From positions 519,814 through 583,813 of the forward strand of contig RHPI01002262.1 of assembly GCA_009103225.1 (NCBI GenBank): a stretch of DNA of 64,000 nt, read 5' to 3'. Shown one piece after another: positions 13,123 to 24,964 of this stretch; the stretch's first letter is position 1; each line of letters begins with the position of its first letter. The position numbers were made by a program, and so were the translations under genes. Origin of the DNA: Chlorokybus atmophyticus. Its lineage: Eukaryota > Streptophyta > Chlorokybophyceae > Chlorokybales > Chlorokybaceae. Under the pieces are notes generated by a model that did not search any database, was not told where the DNA came from, and worked only from the letters and a program-made list of their open reading frames with translations.

Positions 13123-15163
13123 CTACGCGCGAGATTTTCCTCCAGAAACATTCAACACTGTACCGTCCACGTAGCTGGAGCGCTGTGATGCCAAGAAAGC
13201 GACTGCCAAGCAGACAACCGATCAGCGGCATGCCACTGCGAGATTATGACAAGCTAATTGACGTATGCAATTGTTAGAAGAGACCAGTGACAACTAGGAG
13301 CATGACTGCATGTCAACAACTAACTGCATTACAACGTATATGACATGGCTGTAGAGCAGGCATACCTGCATTGGCAACCTCCTCAAGAGCGCCGGGCCTG
13401 CCCAAAGGCACATTGGAAGAGCCATAGCTTCCCTTCATTGCCTCCACGGTGGTGCCGCGGGTGTATGCAAGGGCGCGCTCGTACTCGGGAGAGCGCAAGC
13501 CAGTCGGCCGGAGGATGCCGGGGGCAAGACCGACAACGCGGATGGCGTGCTTACCCAATTCCTATAAGACCAAGTCAGCCATTGGCAACAGAAGGCATGC
13601 TGTAGGGCCACATGCAGCTCAAGTTGGGCTTGGGTGCTCATCGCCTAGCAGTATGCTCCAGCATTGTCATTATGTTTGTACCTTCGCCCATGAGCGTGTC
13701 ATTGAATATAGAGCAGCCTTTGTGGCAGCATACACGCTCTGGCCCTCTGAGCCCTCCAAGCCCGACTCTGATGCCATGTTGATAATGACACCAGGGCGGC
13801 AAGCCTGCACAGTGCATGTGTGAGCCATTGTCCACTTCCTGCTCGTCATGCTACCACTGATGCATGCAGCCACTCACCTTGATCATCTCACGTGCCACAG
13901 CCTGCGCCATCAGGAAGCAACCCTTCATGTTGACATCGGAAACCTGGTCCCAGATCTCCTCCGTCAGTTCCTCCTGACCCGCGGGATCAACAAGCAAGCG
14001 GGGGATATTGATGCCGGCATTGTTCACCTGCATGACAAACACTGAGAGACATGCATAGGCCACGCGTGAAATCAAACGATTGACATCGTGGTAGACTCTC
14101 ACCAAAATATCAATCCTGCCGTACTTCTCGATCACAGTAGCCAATAGATTGTTCACGCTTTCAACATTGCTCACATCCACACCATGGCACATATGCTGGT
14201 CGATGTTGTCAGGGTAGAGGTGGTTCAGCTCTTCCAGCACCTTTTGGTTCTTCTCTGGGCTGCGATCCGCAATCACCACCACAGCACCATTTGCAGCCAG
14301 CTCCAAGCACACAGCACGGCCAATGCCAGAGCCACCACCTGAAATTGATCCGATCAGCACTAGCTTACCACATTCCCTTGCTTCGCTTCGAGGGCAAAGC
14401 AATAAGCACTGTTTATAAGTATGCTACCTGCACATGCACGCTGCCTTGCTGACAATCAATACTGCTGCAAGGCTATGCAGCTTGCAACGATGATATGCGC
14501 CGAAACACTCAACATCAAGACCAATACCAAATTAGCCAACACACAGTAGGTAAGACAACCAGCGCACCTGTCACGATGACAACGCAGCCGCCAATGTCGA
14601 GCCAGTTCTCATTGCGCTTGGTGTCCAGCGGCTTGAGGATGGGCAAGGGCTGCGTCTTGACTTCAGGCTCTGCAACTGCCCGAGTGACGAGGGTGGCAGC
14701 TCTGCGGGAGGACTGCGACGTCTTCAAGGCCAGCGGCACCTTGCTGCTCAGGAAGCTGGAGTTCAACCGCTCATTTCCCCTCTGCTGTGCACCTGCACAT
14801 CCGTCCACTCAGCAGAGCGCTTGAAGTGCCGGTTGCACACACCCTATGCGGTAGCAACGCAGCCGCGTTTACATAGTACGCATGCACATAGTACACGTTA
14901 CTTGGCCTATGCGGTAGCAACGCAGCCGCGTTTACATAGTACGCATGCACATAGTACACGTTACTTGGCAATACAAGAAAAGAAACTGCAAGCCGTGCGC
15001 TGCCTCAACTCAAGCAGTTAACAGGCTACCGCTAGCAGATCAGTTTGAAAAGGACTGTTGAGGAGCTGCATGCACAGGCTGGCGCACCTGACGGCGTGGA
15101 GGTGGAAGCTCGCAGAGACAGCACAGCAAGGCTCTCAGCATGGACAGCGGCAGTGGAAACCAT
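13123..15163 (-). CDS. Short-chain dehydrogenase, sorbitol-6-phosphate 2-dehydrogenase-like, with transit-peptide-like N-terminus
   Basis: Predicted 361-aa NAD(P)-dependent oxidoreductase. Seven phase-consistent exons: 15088-15163, 14568-14792, 14103-14338, 13878-14027, 13682-13804, 13366-13561 and 13123-13202 (TAG). The Rossmann motif T-G-G-G-S-G-I-G, the N-N-A-G motif and the catalytic S...Y-A-A-T-K set are all present. The segments N-N-A-G-I-N-I-P-R-L-L-V-D-P, G-L-E-G-S-E-G-Q-S and W-A-K-E-L-G-K-H are, from memory, close to sorbitol-6-phosphate 2-dehydrogenase of lactobacilli, which interconverts sorbitol-6-phosphate and fructose-6-phosphate. The first about 80 residues are Ser/Ala/Arg-rich with few acids, like a plastid transit peptide. 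Exon 1 is inferred from phase and composition; exons 2-7 are firm. Substrate is inferred. An exact 63-bp duplication lies in intron 1. Confidence 0.85.
14843..14968. repeat. Exact 2 x 63-bp tandem duplication
   Basis: Bases 14843-14905 are repeated without change at 14906-14968, inside the proposed first intron of the dehydrogenase gene. Each unit holds GTTTACATAGTACGCATGC and a second ATAGTACAC, so the unit has internal similarity. Identity implies a very recent duplication or an assembly duplication. Confidence 0.9.
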
Positions 15164-16715
15164 GTTGCTGACAAGAGACGATGACGCGATGCTTGTCTTT
15201 GTAGTCGTCGTCGCCTACCTCGCCGCGGCCAGGGATAACACCCGACCGAACAATTGACTACAGCTGCACCGTGCAACTTGCAAACAGCCAAGTAATTAGG
15301 CGGCCTCTTTCACCCCACCGCTTGCGGCCTTACAGCTGGCACGCTCCCAGTCCACCAGTGGACCACCACGCAAGCAAGCTGCCTCCACAACAACACTGCG
15401 CGCCTGCTTAGAGGCTTGCACTGCTTCCACTGCTTTCCACTGCTTTGCACAAAGCTATACCATGCACTCCTTTTCAACCACAGTCAAACGACTCATAGGG
15501 CCCAATCCAAGCCTTCTCATGAAAACATACCATGGGTAACGCGGAAGTGTCGCATGCAAGATGTCAACGGAGTAATGTGGGGCCGTTATGGGGGAGCGGT
15601 TCTCCGGACAATGGCCGCCGGCCAGTTGACAGGTGTCGGCACCGGCCGACCGCAGACTGCGCCTGGGATCCTGTCAGTGCGCTGCCTGCAGCGGCCAGTA
15701 ACCGCCGTATGACCGACAGGCAGGACTCCTGACATCTTTTGTAGTGGTTGCCTGTGGTTGATGAATGTGTCTTGTTGCATGAGAATCTGACCAAGCGGAA
15801 TCAATAAACACATACATGGAATCCTGCTGCTTACGTGTGGACGTGCACGGGGACGGCCCAAACCGTGAGATCAAAACCAACCACAGCGCAGCCGTTCGAT
15901 TAGAGATCTAGACTACAAACAGATGTCCACAATCTATTACGTCGGCCTACACAGTACTAGCCTAGTACGCCGGTCATACCCGTACAGATTCCCTGCCGTA
16001 TCAGGCTGCACTGCACAGATATATTCTGCTACGAAGATAGCCATGTACGATATCTTCTGAGGTGCGTGTAATGCCAAAGAACTAGTGGTGCGGCTGTTTG
16101 GTCCGGCCGGACCGGAAGCAAGGTCACGTACACAACACACGCGCAAGGTCCATCAGTCAGTGCAGTGATGGGCATCACACATAGCACCCGCGACTGCCGG
16201 GCTGCGCTGTAGTGTGCCTCTCAGTTGGCTGGGCGGCGAGTACTAGCGTTTAACAGTTGGATATGCCAATAAATGACAATAATGAGCACAGTATGCACAG
16301 CATGTGCCATGGCCACATGTGACGGCATATTGTTCAGTTGGATATGTTTTGAAGAATATAAGATTATAATAGGTAGTACATGGTGAACTATAGCAGAAGA
16401 TAATTGTGTACTACACATATGGCCGCATATAAATGTATGTATGTATGTATGTAAGGGAATGGTTACATCCAATCTTCAATTGGTGAATTGAATAGAATAG
16501 GAACTTGCTTACTCGATCCGTATACTATTAGTCGTCATCGTCCAAACCTACCCCTCGTAAAGTAGCCTATATAACCATTTCCTATTGTACGCCGCCAAAA
16601 ACGTTGTAAAAGACCACTTCAATAAGCACAATTAAAGGTAACGGTTTCGACTCTGTATGTAATATCATAGAATTGCATCGAAGTCAGTCTATTATTTTAA
16701 TACCATACACAAAAA

Positions 16716-17336
16716 GTGGCGCAACCGTTACGCCGCAATGCGGTAATCCAAATTGTACATAAATTAGGCGGTAGCGTCGTTGAAAACGAAGTTGCCAAGC
16801 ACTGCGTACAAAGCGCGTTGAATCTTGGGCGCGACATGGCAATGGCGAACGAGAACGGTGCGTTAATAGTCGCGCGCGTTGGCAGACAGCGACAAAGTTA
16901 CGCATCAAAACGTGTTTGACAGAACGCGTCATCCATAGGTACGAGGTTGGACGGTACCCCATACCCCAAAAGAATCTTTGAAACTATCCTACCAACAGCA
17001 ATTACCATGTTCGTTAAAACGAGATCTTTCGTTATCGTAACCAATTTCGTTTGGCCGCCGGGTTATACGTCAGCTGAACAAGTACCTAAAAATGATGTAC
17101 CAGTAATGCGATTCACCCCAATAGAAGCCACCCCCGAGAATATCGTAGTGCCACGAATGGTTTGTTACATAATTAATTGTGTAAAGGCCCTTTACAACGA
17201 CCCCAAAACCCTTCCTGGCAATAACTATGCATTTTCCGCTGTGTTTGCAAAAAAATGCACAGTTGCGCAATATTTTCACAAAAAAAAAAACTATACTTTC
17301 GACGCTCGTCACGAACAACCTAAAGCACGACCATAG
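16716..17336 (+). pseudogene. Orphan open frame in AT-rich island, interrupted by one TGA
   Basis: The same reading frame runs from 16716 to 17336 with only one stop, the TGA at 16917-16919. Neither half starts with ATG (GTG and TTG only), though in-frame ATG codons occur inside. The downstream half reads as ordinary protein, with hydrophobic M-F-V-K-T-R-S-F-V-I-V and R-M-V-C-Y-I-I-N segments and a basic end. I do not recognise a family. It could be a decayed gene, a fragment of inserted foreign DNA, or chance. Confidence 0.25.
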
Positions 17337-17578
17337 TATGATGTCCAAATGGAGGCATTGTTTTAGACTCATTTTTTACCAAATGGAGGGGGAAGGGCTA
17401 TACAGCAGGTGGGAGGCTTCAATAGAGTGAATACGACATCATGTGAATACCATATAACATGATATGTGTAGGGGTTGAGTTTAATTGCGTCATTTTAGTT
17501 CACATAAGTTTTAAATCAAGCGACGACATGATGCATATAATTTGTAAGTGTATACTTGTAAAAACTTGTTAATAGTGT

Positions 17579-17598
17579 ATATATATATATATATATAT
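17579..17598. repeat. (TA)n microsatellite
   Basis: Uninterrupted TA dinucleotides inside the AT-rich island. Confidence 0.9.
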
Positions 17599-18878
17599 TA
17601 TTAACAACTGTAAGCATTTAAACAATGTGTTAAAATATTCACGTTACGTACTTATGCTTGTCACAATGCATCGTTCATTGGGCAAAGCCAACACCGTAAT
17701 CATAAACGCACCGTTTTCATTATATATTATAGTTATTTAATGACCCACCATTCTGTGTTACAATTAAGTTTATAAGATTCAGCATGTCAATAATAATAAT
17801 CAACTCTTACATAGCAAGATCGCAACAATTTAAATTAAAAATGGTAACCAATATGATACAGTGTATTTGTATTGATATTTTGAATAATTTAACACTTGTT
17901 AATTACGCAGTTTAAGTTGTACAACGATGTGTACAACGGCGCTTTAACGGCATTTGTGGTTGTTATGCAAGTGGCGAGGTATCACAATTAAGCAGCCTTT
18001 TAACGATGCGCAACATGCGATTAACAACATGCCATCTTAAATAAAGAAATTCATGTCAGTATGTATAATTAGGCGTAAATGCATAGTCCAGCTTAGACAA
18101 CCTTAATGAGATATAATATTGTATAAAGCAAGATGAGGCTCATTTTTTTGCTTAATGCTGCTGTAAAGGGCAGTAGGAAGTGGCTGCTAGCCAAAGGCAA
18201 ACATCGTTTGTAGCAAATGAGTAAGCGCATGCTATTGCTTATAAGGTTGGCACGTACGTAACATCACAACAGTTGCTGTATAGCAAGCTCATGTCGGAAA
18301 GGGGCCAGATGCAATTTGCACAACAGCAAACATGACTTTACGAGGACCAAGGCTAAGCGCATCACCTAACATAAATGAAAGACATGCCTAGGCCTTGAAC
18401 TCTGACCCTAAGAGAGGTTAGCCTATAGCTAGTCCACGCCGTTGGGTTAACGTTTATGCATAACGACGATAAAACGTTGCAACTTGGCTGCTCAAACGTT
18501 GAATGTATGCACGTTGCTCACCACCTCACATTTTAAATGTTATCGTAATGCAAGTAAGTTACATTGTAATCATGCGCATTGTGGAAATGTGCAGGCCAAC
18601 GTCCACACATTGTGCACAGCGGTGATGAATGCATTGTTAAACACACAATATAACCATAATAACCATTAACATAATTGTTGACATCAGCAACAACTTCAAG
18701 TAAAGTTTATGGATAGTTTCAGTATCGTCATGTTCAGCGCACAATTTTGCAACTAAAGCACCACATACGACCCGTATGTTCGATCTCATGTCCATGTTTA
18801 TCCGGCTTGTGTTTCTTGCTTAGCGTTAATGCTAACCTAATGTTACGGCTCGGGTACCAAGACTTTGTGCCCGTTTGC

Positions 18879-18880
<2 letters not shown>

Positions 18881-18912
<32 letters not shown>
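18881..18912. repeat. (AG)n microsatellite
   Basis: Sixteen AG units without interruption. Confidence 0.95.
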
Positions 18913-18914
<2 letters not shown>

Positions 18915-19363
18915 TCTACATACGTATGATGTATATAATCAACGCAACAAGATTGATGCACAAATGGTGGTGATGGTAGCAATAGCTGTAGTAGTAATAT
19001 TAGCGGTGGTGATGGTCTCGATAGCTACGCGTGATGAGATTCCGCAACTAGCTCTAGGTAAGTTGTGCTCAAAGACACGTGGTACGGAAGAACATAAGTG
19101 AATTCAATCCAACTTACACTTCACCAACACAAATGCACATGCGCCACCACGCGTTTCATGAGATGTTGCGAACGGGTTCTTAATATTGCGCAGCCTCAAG
19201 GTCGTGCGCGTGCCGCCAGTCGAGGTCGAGAGCATCATGTTTCTGCTGGCCTATCGCATGGCCATACCTGCATGCGCATGTGTGTACACACGTGTACACA
19301 AAGCTGGTGGGTTGGTGGGTGCATGCAAGTAGCATAACCATAAGAGACATGCATTGTACTCTG

Positions 19364-19400
19364 TGGGTGGGTGGGCGTGGGCGTGGGCGTGGGCGTGGGC
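19364..19400. repeat. GTGGGC minisatellite
   Basis: Tandem GTGGGC/GTGGGT hexamers, G-rich on the plus strand and therefore a possible G-quadruplex former. Confidence 0.85.
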
Positions 19401-19549
19401 TTGCAGGTAAAATGGCTGCATCGCTGTTTGTCACTCTCCAAGCCCTCAACACTTGAGACCATCAGTGGGGATGAGGCCAATAACACAGTTGTGAGGGTGG
19501 TTGAACCACCCGCACACTCCCACTAGGTAGTAAGTGGTATTGACTGACC

Positions 19550-20480
19550 TGACCATGGTGGCGAAGTGCTCGCAGTTCCAGTTGAGGAGGCTGGTAGTCG
19601 GTGTGCACGCCCACGGACCAGATGCACCTCTTCAGCACAATTGGCAGAGCATACGCCACACAGCGTACAAGCACCGTCTTGACAGCGTTACCCACCCAAA
19701 TAGGCCTATCGTTGCCATCGTACCACTTGTCTCCGTCAGTGAACTTTTGCGATTCTAGAACATAAAGGTAGAACTCAGTTCCTGCTGTTTGCGAGTGCAT
19801 GCGTGCGTGCTTGTGCGTACGCGCGCGCACAATCACGCTTGTGCGTGCGTGCGTGCGGGTGGGTGTGGGTTGGGGCGGGGGGGGGGGGGGGGNNNNNNNN
19901 NNNNNNNNNGGGGGGGGGGGGGGGGGGGAGGGGCGGCGCTCACCCTGATTTCTTTGATGCTAGGGCGGTATGAGCTGTCGGGGGTAACAACGCTTGCGAT
20001 CAGCTTTGGCATGTTGATGATGACAGCGCCATCAGCGTCGCCTCCGCCACCTCCTTTGCAGATATGTGCATTACCAACTCGACAACATACCTGCGTTAGT
20101 GTATTGTGCGCGCACACACGCACCTCATCACATGCTATGCATAAGCGTGGGTGTATACCAGCAAAGACCAACGCGTGCACGTGCACGTGCAAGCGACAGA
20201 AGAGAGCGAATGTTATATTCGCGTGGAATCTTGTCAGCAATTTGCCAGGAGGGCAGCATCTGTGCACTTCAATGCCGGTTCCCAAGTTCACCCCATAGTG
20301 CATGTAATACAATTGCACTGTAATGGCGGTCGCGCACTGCAGTAGCATTGTACTACAGCTGCATGACGCAAGGCGCTGGCAGCATGAAACACATGACAAT
20401 AATGATGCTGCTCCACATACTCATGCATACGCACACGTGTGTCTCCGCCCTCCCCCCCTTCACCAAACACAAAGCAACTT

Positions 20481-20561
<81 letters not shown>

Positions 20562-20686
20562 GAGGCGGAGGCGGAGAGAGAGAGGGAGAGGCGGAGTCTC
20601 TTTGCGTAGATGATGTTGCCAGGCTGTAGGGGCCGTTTCTGGCTGTCCGTTTCAAAGCCATCTAACGGATAAACCTTTGCTGGCAT
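19550..20686 (-). CDS. Candidate exons of an unidentified minus-strand gene
   Basis: Three stretches look like coding exons. 20686 down to about 20597 begins with ATG and the segment M-P-A-K-V-Y-P-L-D-G-F-E-T-D-S-Q. About 20035-19945 includes A-V-I-I-N-M-P-K-L-I-A-S-V-V-T-P-D-S-S and ends at a GTGAGC donor. About 19775-19690 includes E-F-Y-L-Y-V-L-E-S-Q-K-F-T-D-G-D-K-W. I do not recognise the family and could not join the exons with confidence. A long (CT)n tract and a poly-G/N gap sit between them. It may be a real gene of unknown role or a remnant. Confidence 0.3.
19893..19909. other. Assembly gap (17 N) inside poly-G
   Basis: Seventeen N flanked on both sides by uninterrupted G. The true length of the G tract is unknown. 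Confidence 0.99.
20486..20559. repeat. (GA)n microsatellite, about 74 nt
   Basis: Continuous GA repeat followed by GGCGGA units up to about 20595. On the minus strand it is an open poly(Leu-Ser) frame continuous with the unidentified ATG exon starting at 20686. Confidence 0.95.
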
Positions 20687-21040
20687 AGTGCACGCAACCT
20701 GTCAAGTCACTAGCGTTGATGAATAGGAGGGAGAGGACAAGGAGAAGACAACGTACAAGGTGGAGCTACACTATGATCCCATCAATATAGTGGCACTGAA
20801 GTAAATTGTGCAGCTGTTACCTCAGGCGCTGCTAGTTGCCAGTACATATGGTGGTGGTGGTGGCGGAGACGATGTCGGGCCGCTGCTGGGTGTCCTTGCA
20901 TTTGATGCTGATGTACATACACAATCAGCAGCAAGACCGCTCTTGGCGTGTGAGAGGTTTTGCACAAGCAGACTACGCTGCCGCGTAGCTAGCTACCAGC
21001 CGCATGGAGCGGCAGCATCGCTAGCTATGTGGCAGCTTAG

Positions 21041-21104
21041 TGACAGGTGCATCATATTGACCACGCTGCAGCGCTGCGGCATAGTCCATCTGATGCACCT
21101 GTCA
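21041..21104. repeat. Perfect 14-bp inverted repeat, 36-nt loop
   Basis: 21041-21054 is the reverse complement of 21091-21104. The loop contains GCTGCAGCGCTGCGGC, which is itself partly palindromic, so a stable stem-loop is expected. Confidence 0.85.
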
Positions 21105-21311
21105 TAACTCCACCTTCCTCCCCGTTGTCCACCTCACCCACACACAAGGGCCTTCCTCTGGCGTTATACCCTCCATATCGCCGCTGTGCACCAGGCAGGC
21201 TGGTCTAGCCCTGCCAGCAGTTTGCATGTTGCATGTTCGGCCTGCCGTTAGGCCTACAGCTGATGATCCGTCATGCGGCGTGACTTCTAGCCGCACCCAT
21301 GCACGTGACAA

Positions 21312-23272
21312 GCGGCGCCCTAGATGACTCTAAGTGTTTCGCTCTGAAACGCACCTTCACGTTTAACCAATGCATCGATTGAAGCCGGCCAGCGAGCGCT
21401 GCCATGAGGGCAGCAGCTTACCGGCAGCAGGTAGGAGGTAAAGGATGAGCGGTGCGTGGAATGGAACTTGTGTGTATCCCAGACGATCGAGGAAAAAAGT
21501 TGTAGGCCTGCTTGGTGTTGTATACAAACAGCACAATTTTATTATTGCATTTTTTGATGTTTTTAAGAAAATCATGGCATGATGCAACGACTGTGCCGCG
21601 CTTCGGAGCATGTGCGAACCGCGATGACATGTCAACATTTTACACTGATCATTATCTGCCGTATTTGCCCGGATAGAAGCCCCCCCTTTTTACGGAAGCT
21701 CCCCACCCCTCCATTAAGAATTACGTTTACTTTAATGCACTGGGTTGAGGGGGGCTTGTATTCGCGGGGGGGCTTCTATACGGTGAGATACGGAATCTTC
21801 TCATCCGCGGAACATAATGCTTAATATACCACAACAATATGTACTTGACATACATTAGCAAGCCTATGTCGCGCCGTCCCCCATCGTGGCTTGAACTCGT
21901 CGTAAACCTTGCCATGCATGTCCGCATGCTATTATACACTATGACACCATGTCGTGCTGCCTCATGCACCGTCTCTCATCACATGGAGTAGACACACACA
22001 TGAAAGATGCGTGTCACCTTGCAAATGATAGACAAGTAGATCACAACTTGACTTGCAATTGGCCGTTCACTCGTGTGGAGCAATCCACAATCAATCCTTA
22101 CTTAATGTACATGCTAAGGCAGCCCATACGGTGCATTTAATTCGCAATAGTAACATACGCCCCTTCATGCACATCAACGCATAGCAACGAAAACATGCAC
22201 ACACACCATACATGCAAGCATGTGCACAAGCATCCGCTCAGCCAAGAACCTCTTTTCAAAGGTGTTGCTTGCACTCCAATAGGCCAACTTGCATCCAACC
22301 AAACTAGGAAACAAGCTAGCACACCCTTATATACCAGCGTTTGAGCAAAAGCCCCCCCTGTATTGTTTTCGAACCCACATTGACTTCATGACGTAGGCAC
22401 AATAGCGGCTATTGTGCCTAAATTGTTTATGTTGGCATGAAAACAATTGCCTGCTAGGTTGCACTGACAAGCCTTAGTAGCGAAAATGAGGAAACAGCAG
22501 CGCAGCATATGGGCTGATAAGCAGCGCAGATGCAAGACACATGTAGACCGACGAGGCAAGCTTATGCGTCCCTACCTGTGACAACTACTACCGCGATTAG
22601 CACTACATGTTGCGTGTGTTTGAGCCGTTCAGCACCATGTGCTACATTCAATATCTGCATGCGCCCTCTGCAACCTTATAAAATGCCATCACACCAATTG
22701 CACTCGCCTGTTGCAGCAGTCATGCAATGTGAGCGGTAGTGTTGCCAGTTACTGCAGTGACCTACAACGCTAGCACTTAGCCTAGAGGTTGAAGGCGTGC
22801 TGGTTGGTGTGACTGCTGGAGTGCTTGCGTGTGACTGACTGTGTGCTTGCATGTGATTATGACAATCGCAGGTATGATGACTATCCTACATTTATTGTAC
22901 ACACCCACCAGTAGTGGGCCACCACCCTCCAACTCCAACATTACACAGGCTATGTGCCTTGCCATATATCACACCACATCATGTGGTCCACATGCACTTG
23001 CCTGTTGTAGCAGTCATACACCCACCACTCACGACACCACGCTCACCATGCTACCTTACCTAGCCTATCTATCTCAACATGCACAGTCACCAATTAAAAT
23101 GGCATAGAGAACGATCACTTCTGTCAGTCTAATTGAAAAACCGTGCACACATTTTGAGAACAGTTGATAAGACAGGCTGCCTTTATTAGCAGCAGCGACT
23201 TGGAATCATCCGTTCCGGATGGTCACTGATGTTTTCCAATGTGACTGACAATAATCTGCGAATCCTTGTGAA
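21312..23272. other. Gene-poor spacer
   Basis: No gene recognised. It contains TGCATG-rich spacer sequence and a short palindromic hairpin at 22394-22420 (annotated). Confidence 0.5.
22394..22420. repeat. Perfect 13-bp inverted repeat, 1-nt loop
   Basis: TAGGCACAATAGC at 22394-22406 and its reverse complement at 22408-22420. With a 1-nt spacer it is essentially a cruciform-forming palindrome. Confidence 0.85.
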
Positions 23273-24964
23273 CTAATAAGCTGCTCCACAGTTGTGGCAG
23301 TACGTGGCAGGCGGGTTCATATGCCGCGCAACGCCACATTGCGCGCAGAACAGCTTCTGCAAAATACAAGCCACTCAATGAGCTCGCGCCATGACCATAT
23401 AGTGCAGTTGATAATTGTAGCGTTTAAGGAAACTGCAAGTCCCGCAGATTGACATGTTCCTGCCCGCGCTGCAGAGCATTGTCACAACTGCAACCCACAT
23501 GCTTAAGAAAGATGGACACCCGTACCTGGCCTGACATGGGTGCGTAAGGCGGAGCTGGCTGCCCAACATGCACAGTGTAAGACCCATCCGGTAGGCCGTG
23601 TGATGGGGGATAACCCATCGGCGGGAAGCCCATTGGAGGAGCAACTATGCCAGGACCCTCAATGACAATCTGGATAAGGCAAATAAGCGATCAGCAGTCA
23701 TACACCACAACAGTGCTTGGCAAGGGCTGCAGTTCACGCAAGTGCTGCTGGTAATGCTTATCGTCTCTGTTACCTTCAGTTCTATTTGTGGCTGCCTAAT
23801 GTGCCGGTAGTAGTATCGCCCAGTATAAACCAACCGGTCTCTCGAAATGGCAACAAGCTGTAACAGCGACAGACAATCAGTCAGAAAACCGATAAGCAGC
23901 TTCCATGTGATTCTGGTAACAAATGCCTGCCTATCCAACATCAGCGAACAAGCAACCTGCTGTCAACAGCATGTTGATGCAAGGCGTGTTTGAGTCTGAA
24001 ATTATGATAACAATGGCTTACCCGCCAGGTAATAGGAGAGTGACGTGAGGATACTTCTGCAAGGTGAGTTTGCATCCCAGCGGTGGCCTGTGAAAAGCAG
24101 ACAGTCAGCAACACAGCTGGACTAATACAACTTTTGCAATGAGACGAGGTAACATGCAACTCACACTTGCGCAACATACCTTTAGGAACATGGACTCAAT
24201 TGCGTAGTATGCAAAGCAAGTGCAAGGTAATCCAATCGCCATGAGAACCCAGCCCAGCACAACCAGCCAGTAATTTCCATAATAGTAGTTGTTTGAGGAA
24301 GTGATCGCCGCTCCAATGATGGCCAGTATGAGCCCGAGTGGAAACACCAAAACTGTGAAGGCACGAGTTCAATTACCGCACAACATCTTTGAGCTGTTTG
24401 CAACTATCGCAAGCTTGGCACATGAGTCAATACATGGGTACTAGTTGGCAAGAAAACGGTGCACCACTTGGAACTGCTACAAGTGCATGCTGGGATAACT
24501 CAAGCAGCGCATTGAGTATGCAACACCAGAGTGCTCACACAACACGACTGACATGCAGTGCTCTCTGGAAATACAGCTGGCATGCACGTACAGCTGGTTG
24601 AGCAGAGAGGCAACAAACAGTAAACTGTATGGCAGCACATGCAAAAGCCAAAGACGTACTCATGGTAAGGAAGACGAGTCTTGCCCTCCTGTTGTGCTTT
24701 TTCCATAGATTGTTGATGGCTTCAACTTCTGCTTGAAACTGCTCTGGTGAAATCTGCGCGAACACAGTATGAAACCTTATTTATGCCGCATGCAGTAATC
24801 TTCTCGGCTGCATGCGAGGATAAGAACCGTACACACACATGCATGGTTGATGCATGTTAGGTCAAAGGCCAGCTTACCCTGCCATTAAGCTGTGAGGGAT
24901 ATTCCGAGGAAAAGGTGCCGAATGAAGCAAACCCGTTGGTGCGTAGCAGCCGGACGTCCGCCAT
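23273..24964 (-). CDS. Erf4/GOLGA7-like membrane protein with C-terminal zinc ribbon
   Basis: Predicted 243 aa from seven phase-consistent exons: 24878-24964, 24660-24753, 24180-24352, 24022-24087, 23774-23857, 23526-23669 and 23273-23356 (TAG). Residues 15-45 (F-G-T-F-S-S-E-Y-P-S-Q-L-N-G-R-I, then a helix ending I-N-N-L-W) resemble the start of the Erf4/Golgin-A7 domain, the partner subunit of DHHC palmitoyltransferases. Two hydrophobic segments follow (L-V-F-P-L-G-L-I-L-A-I-I-G and Y-W-L-V-V-L-G-W-V-L-M-A-I-G). Then comes a Pro/Gly/Tyr-rich stretch and a C-terminal C-A-Q-C ... C-H-N-C zinc ribbon. The exon model is well supported. The Erf4 link is a weak family resemblance and the role is inferred. 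It would sit in endomembranes. It is divergent to the choline monooxygenase gene. Confidence 0.75.

Larger units (their letters stand above)
15164..19440. other. Gene-poor region with AT-rich island (about 16.2-18.7 kb)
   Basis: No recognisable gene. From about 16.2 to 18.7 kb the sequence is clearly more AT-rich than its surroundings, with poly-A/T runs and a (TA)n tract at 17579-17598. One frame is open from about 16716 to 17336 apart from a single TGA (see separate entry). A (AG)n tract lies at 18881-18912. Confidence 0.5.

Noticed and set aside
15301-15900. Short plus-strand frames (15416-15732)
   Set aside because: No start context, splice pattern or family similarity; overlapping frames on both strands are equally open.
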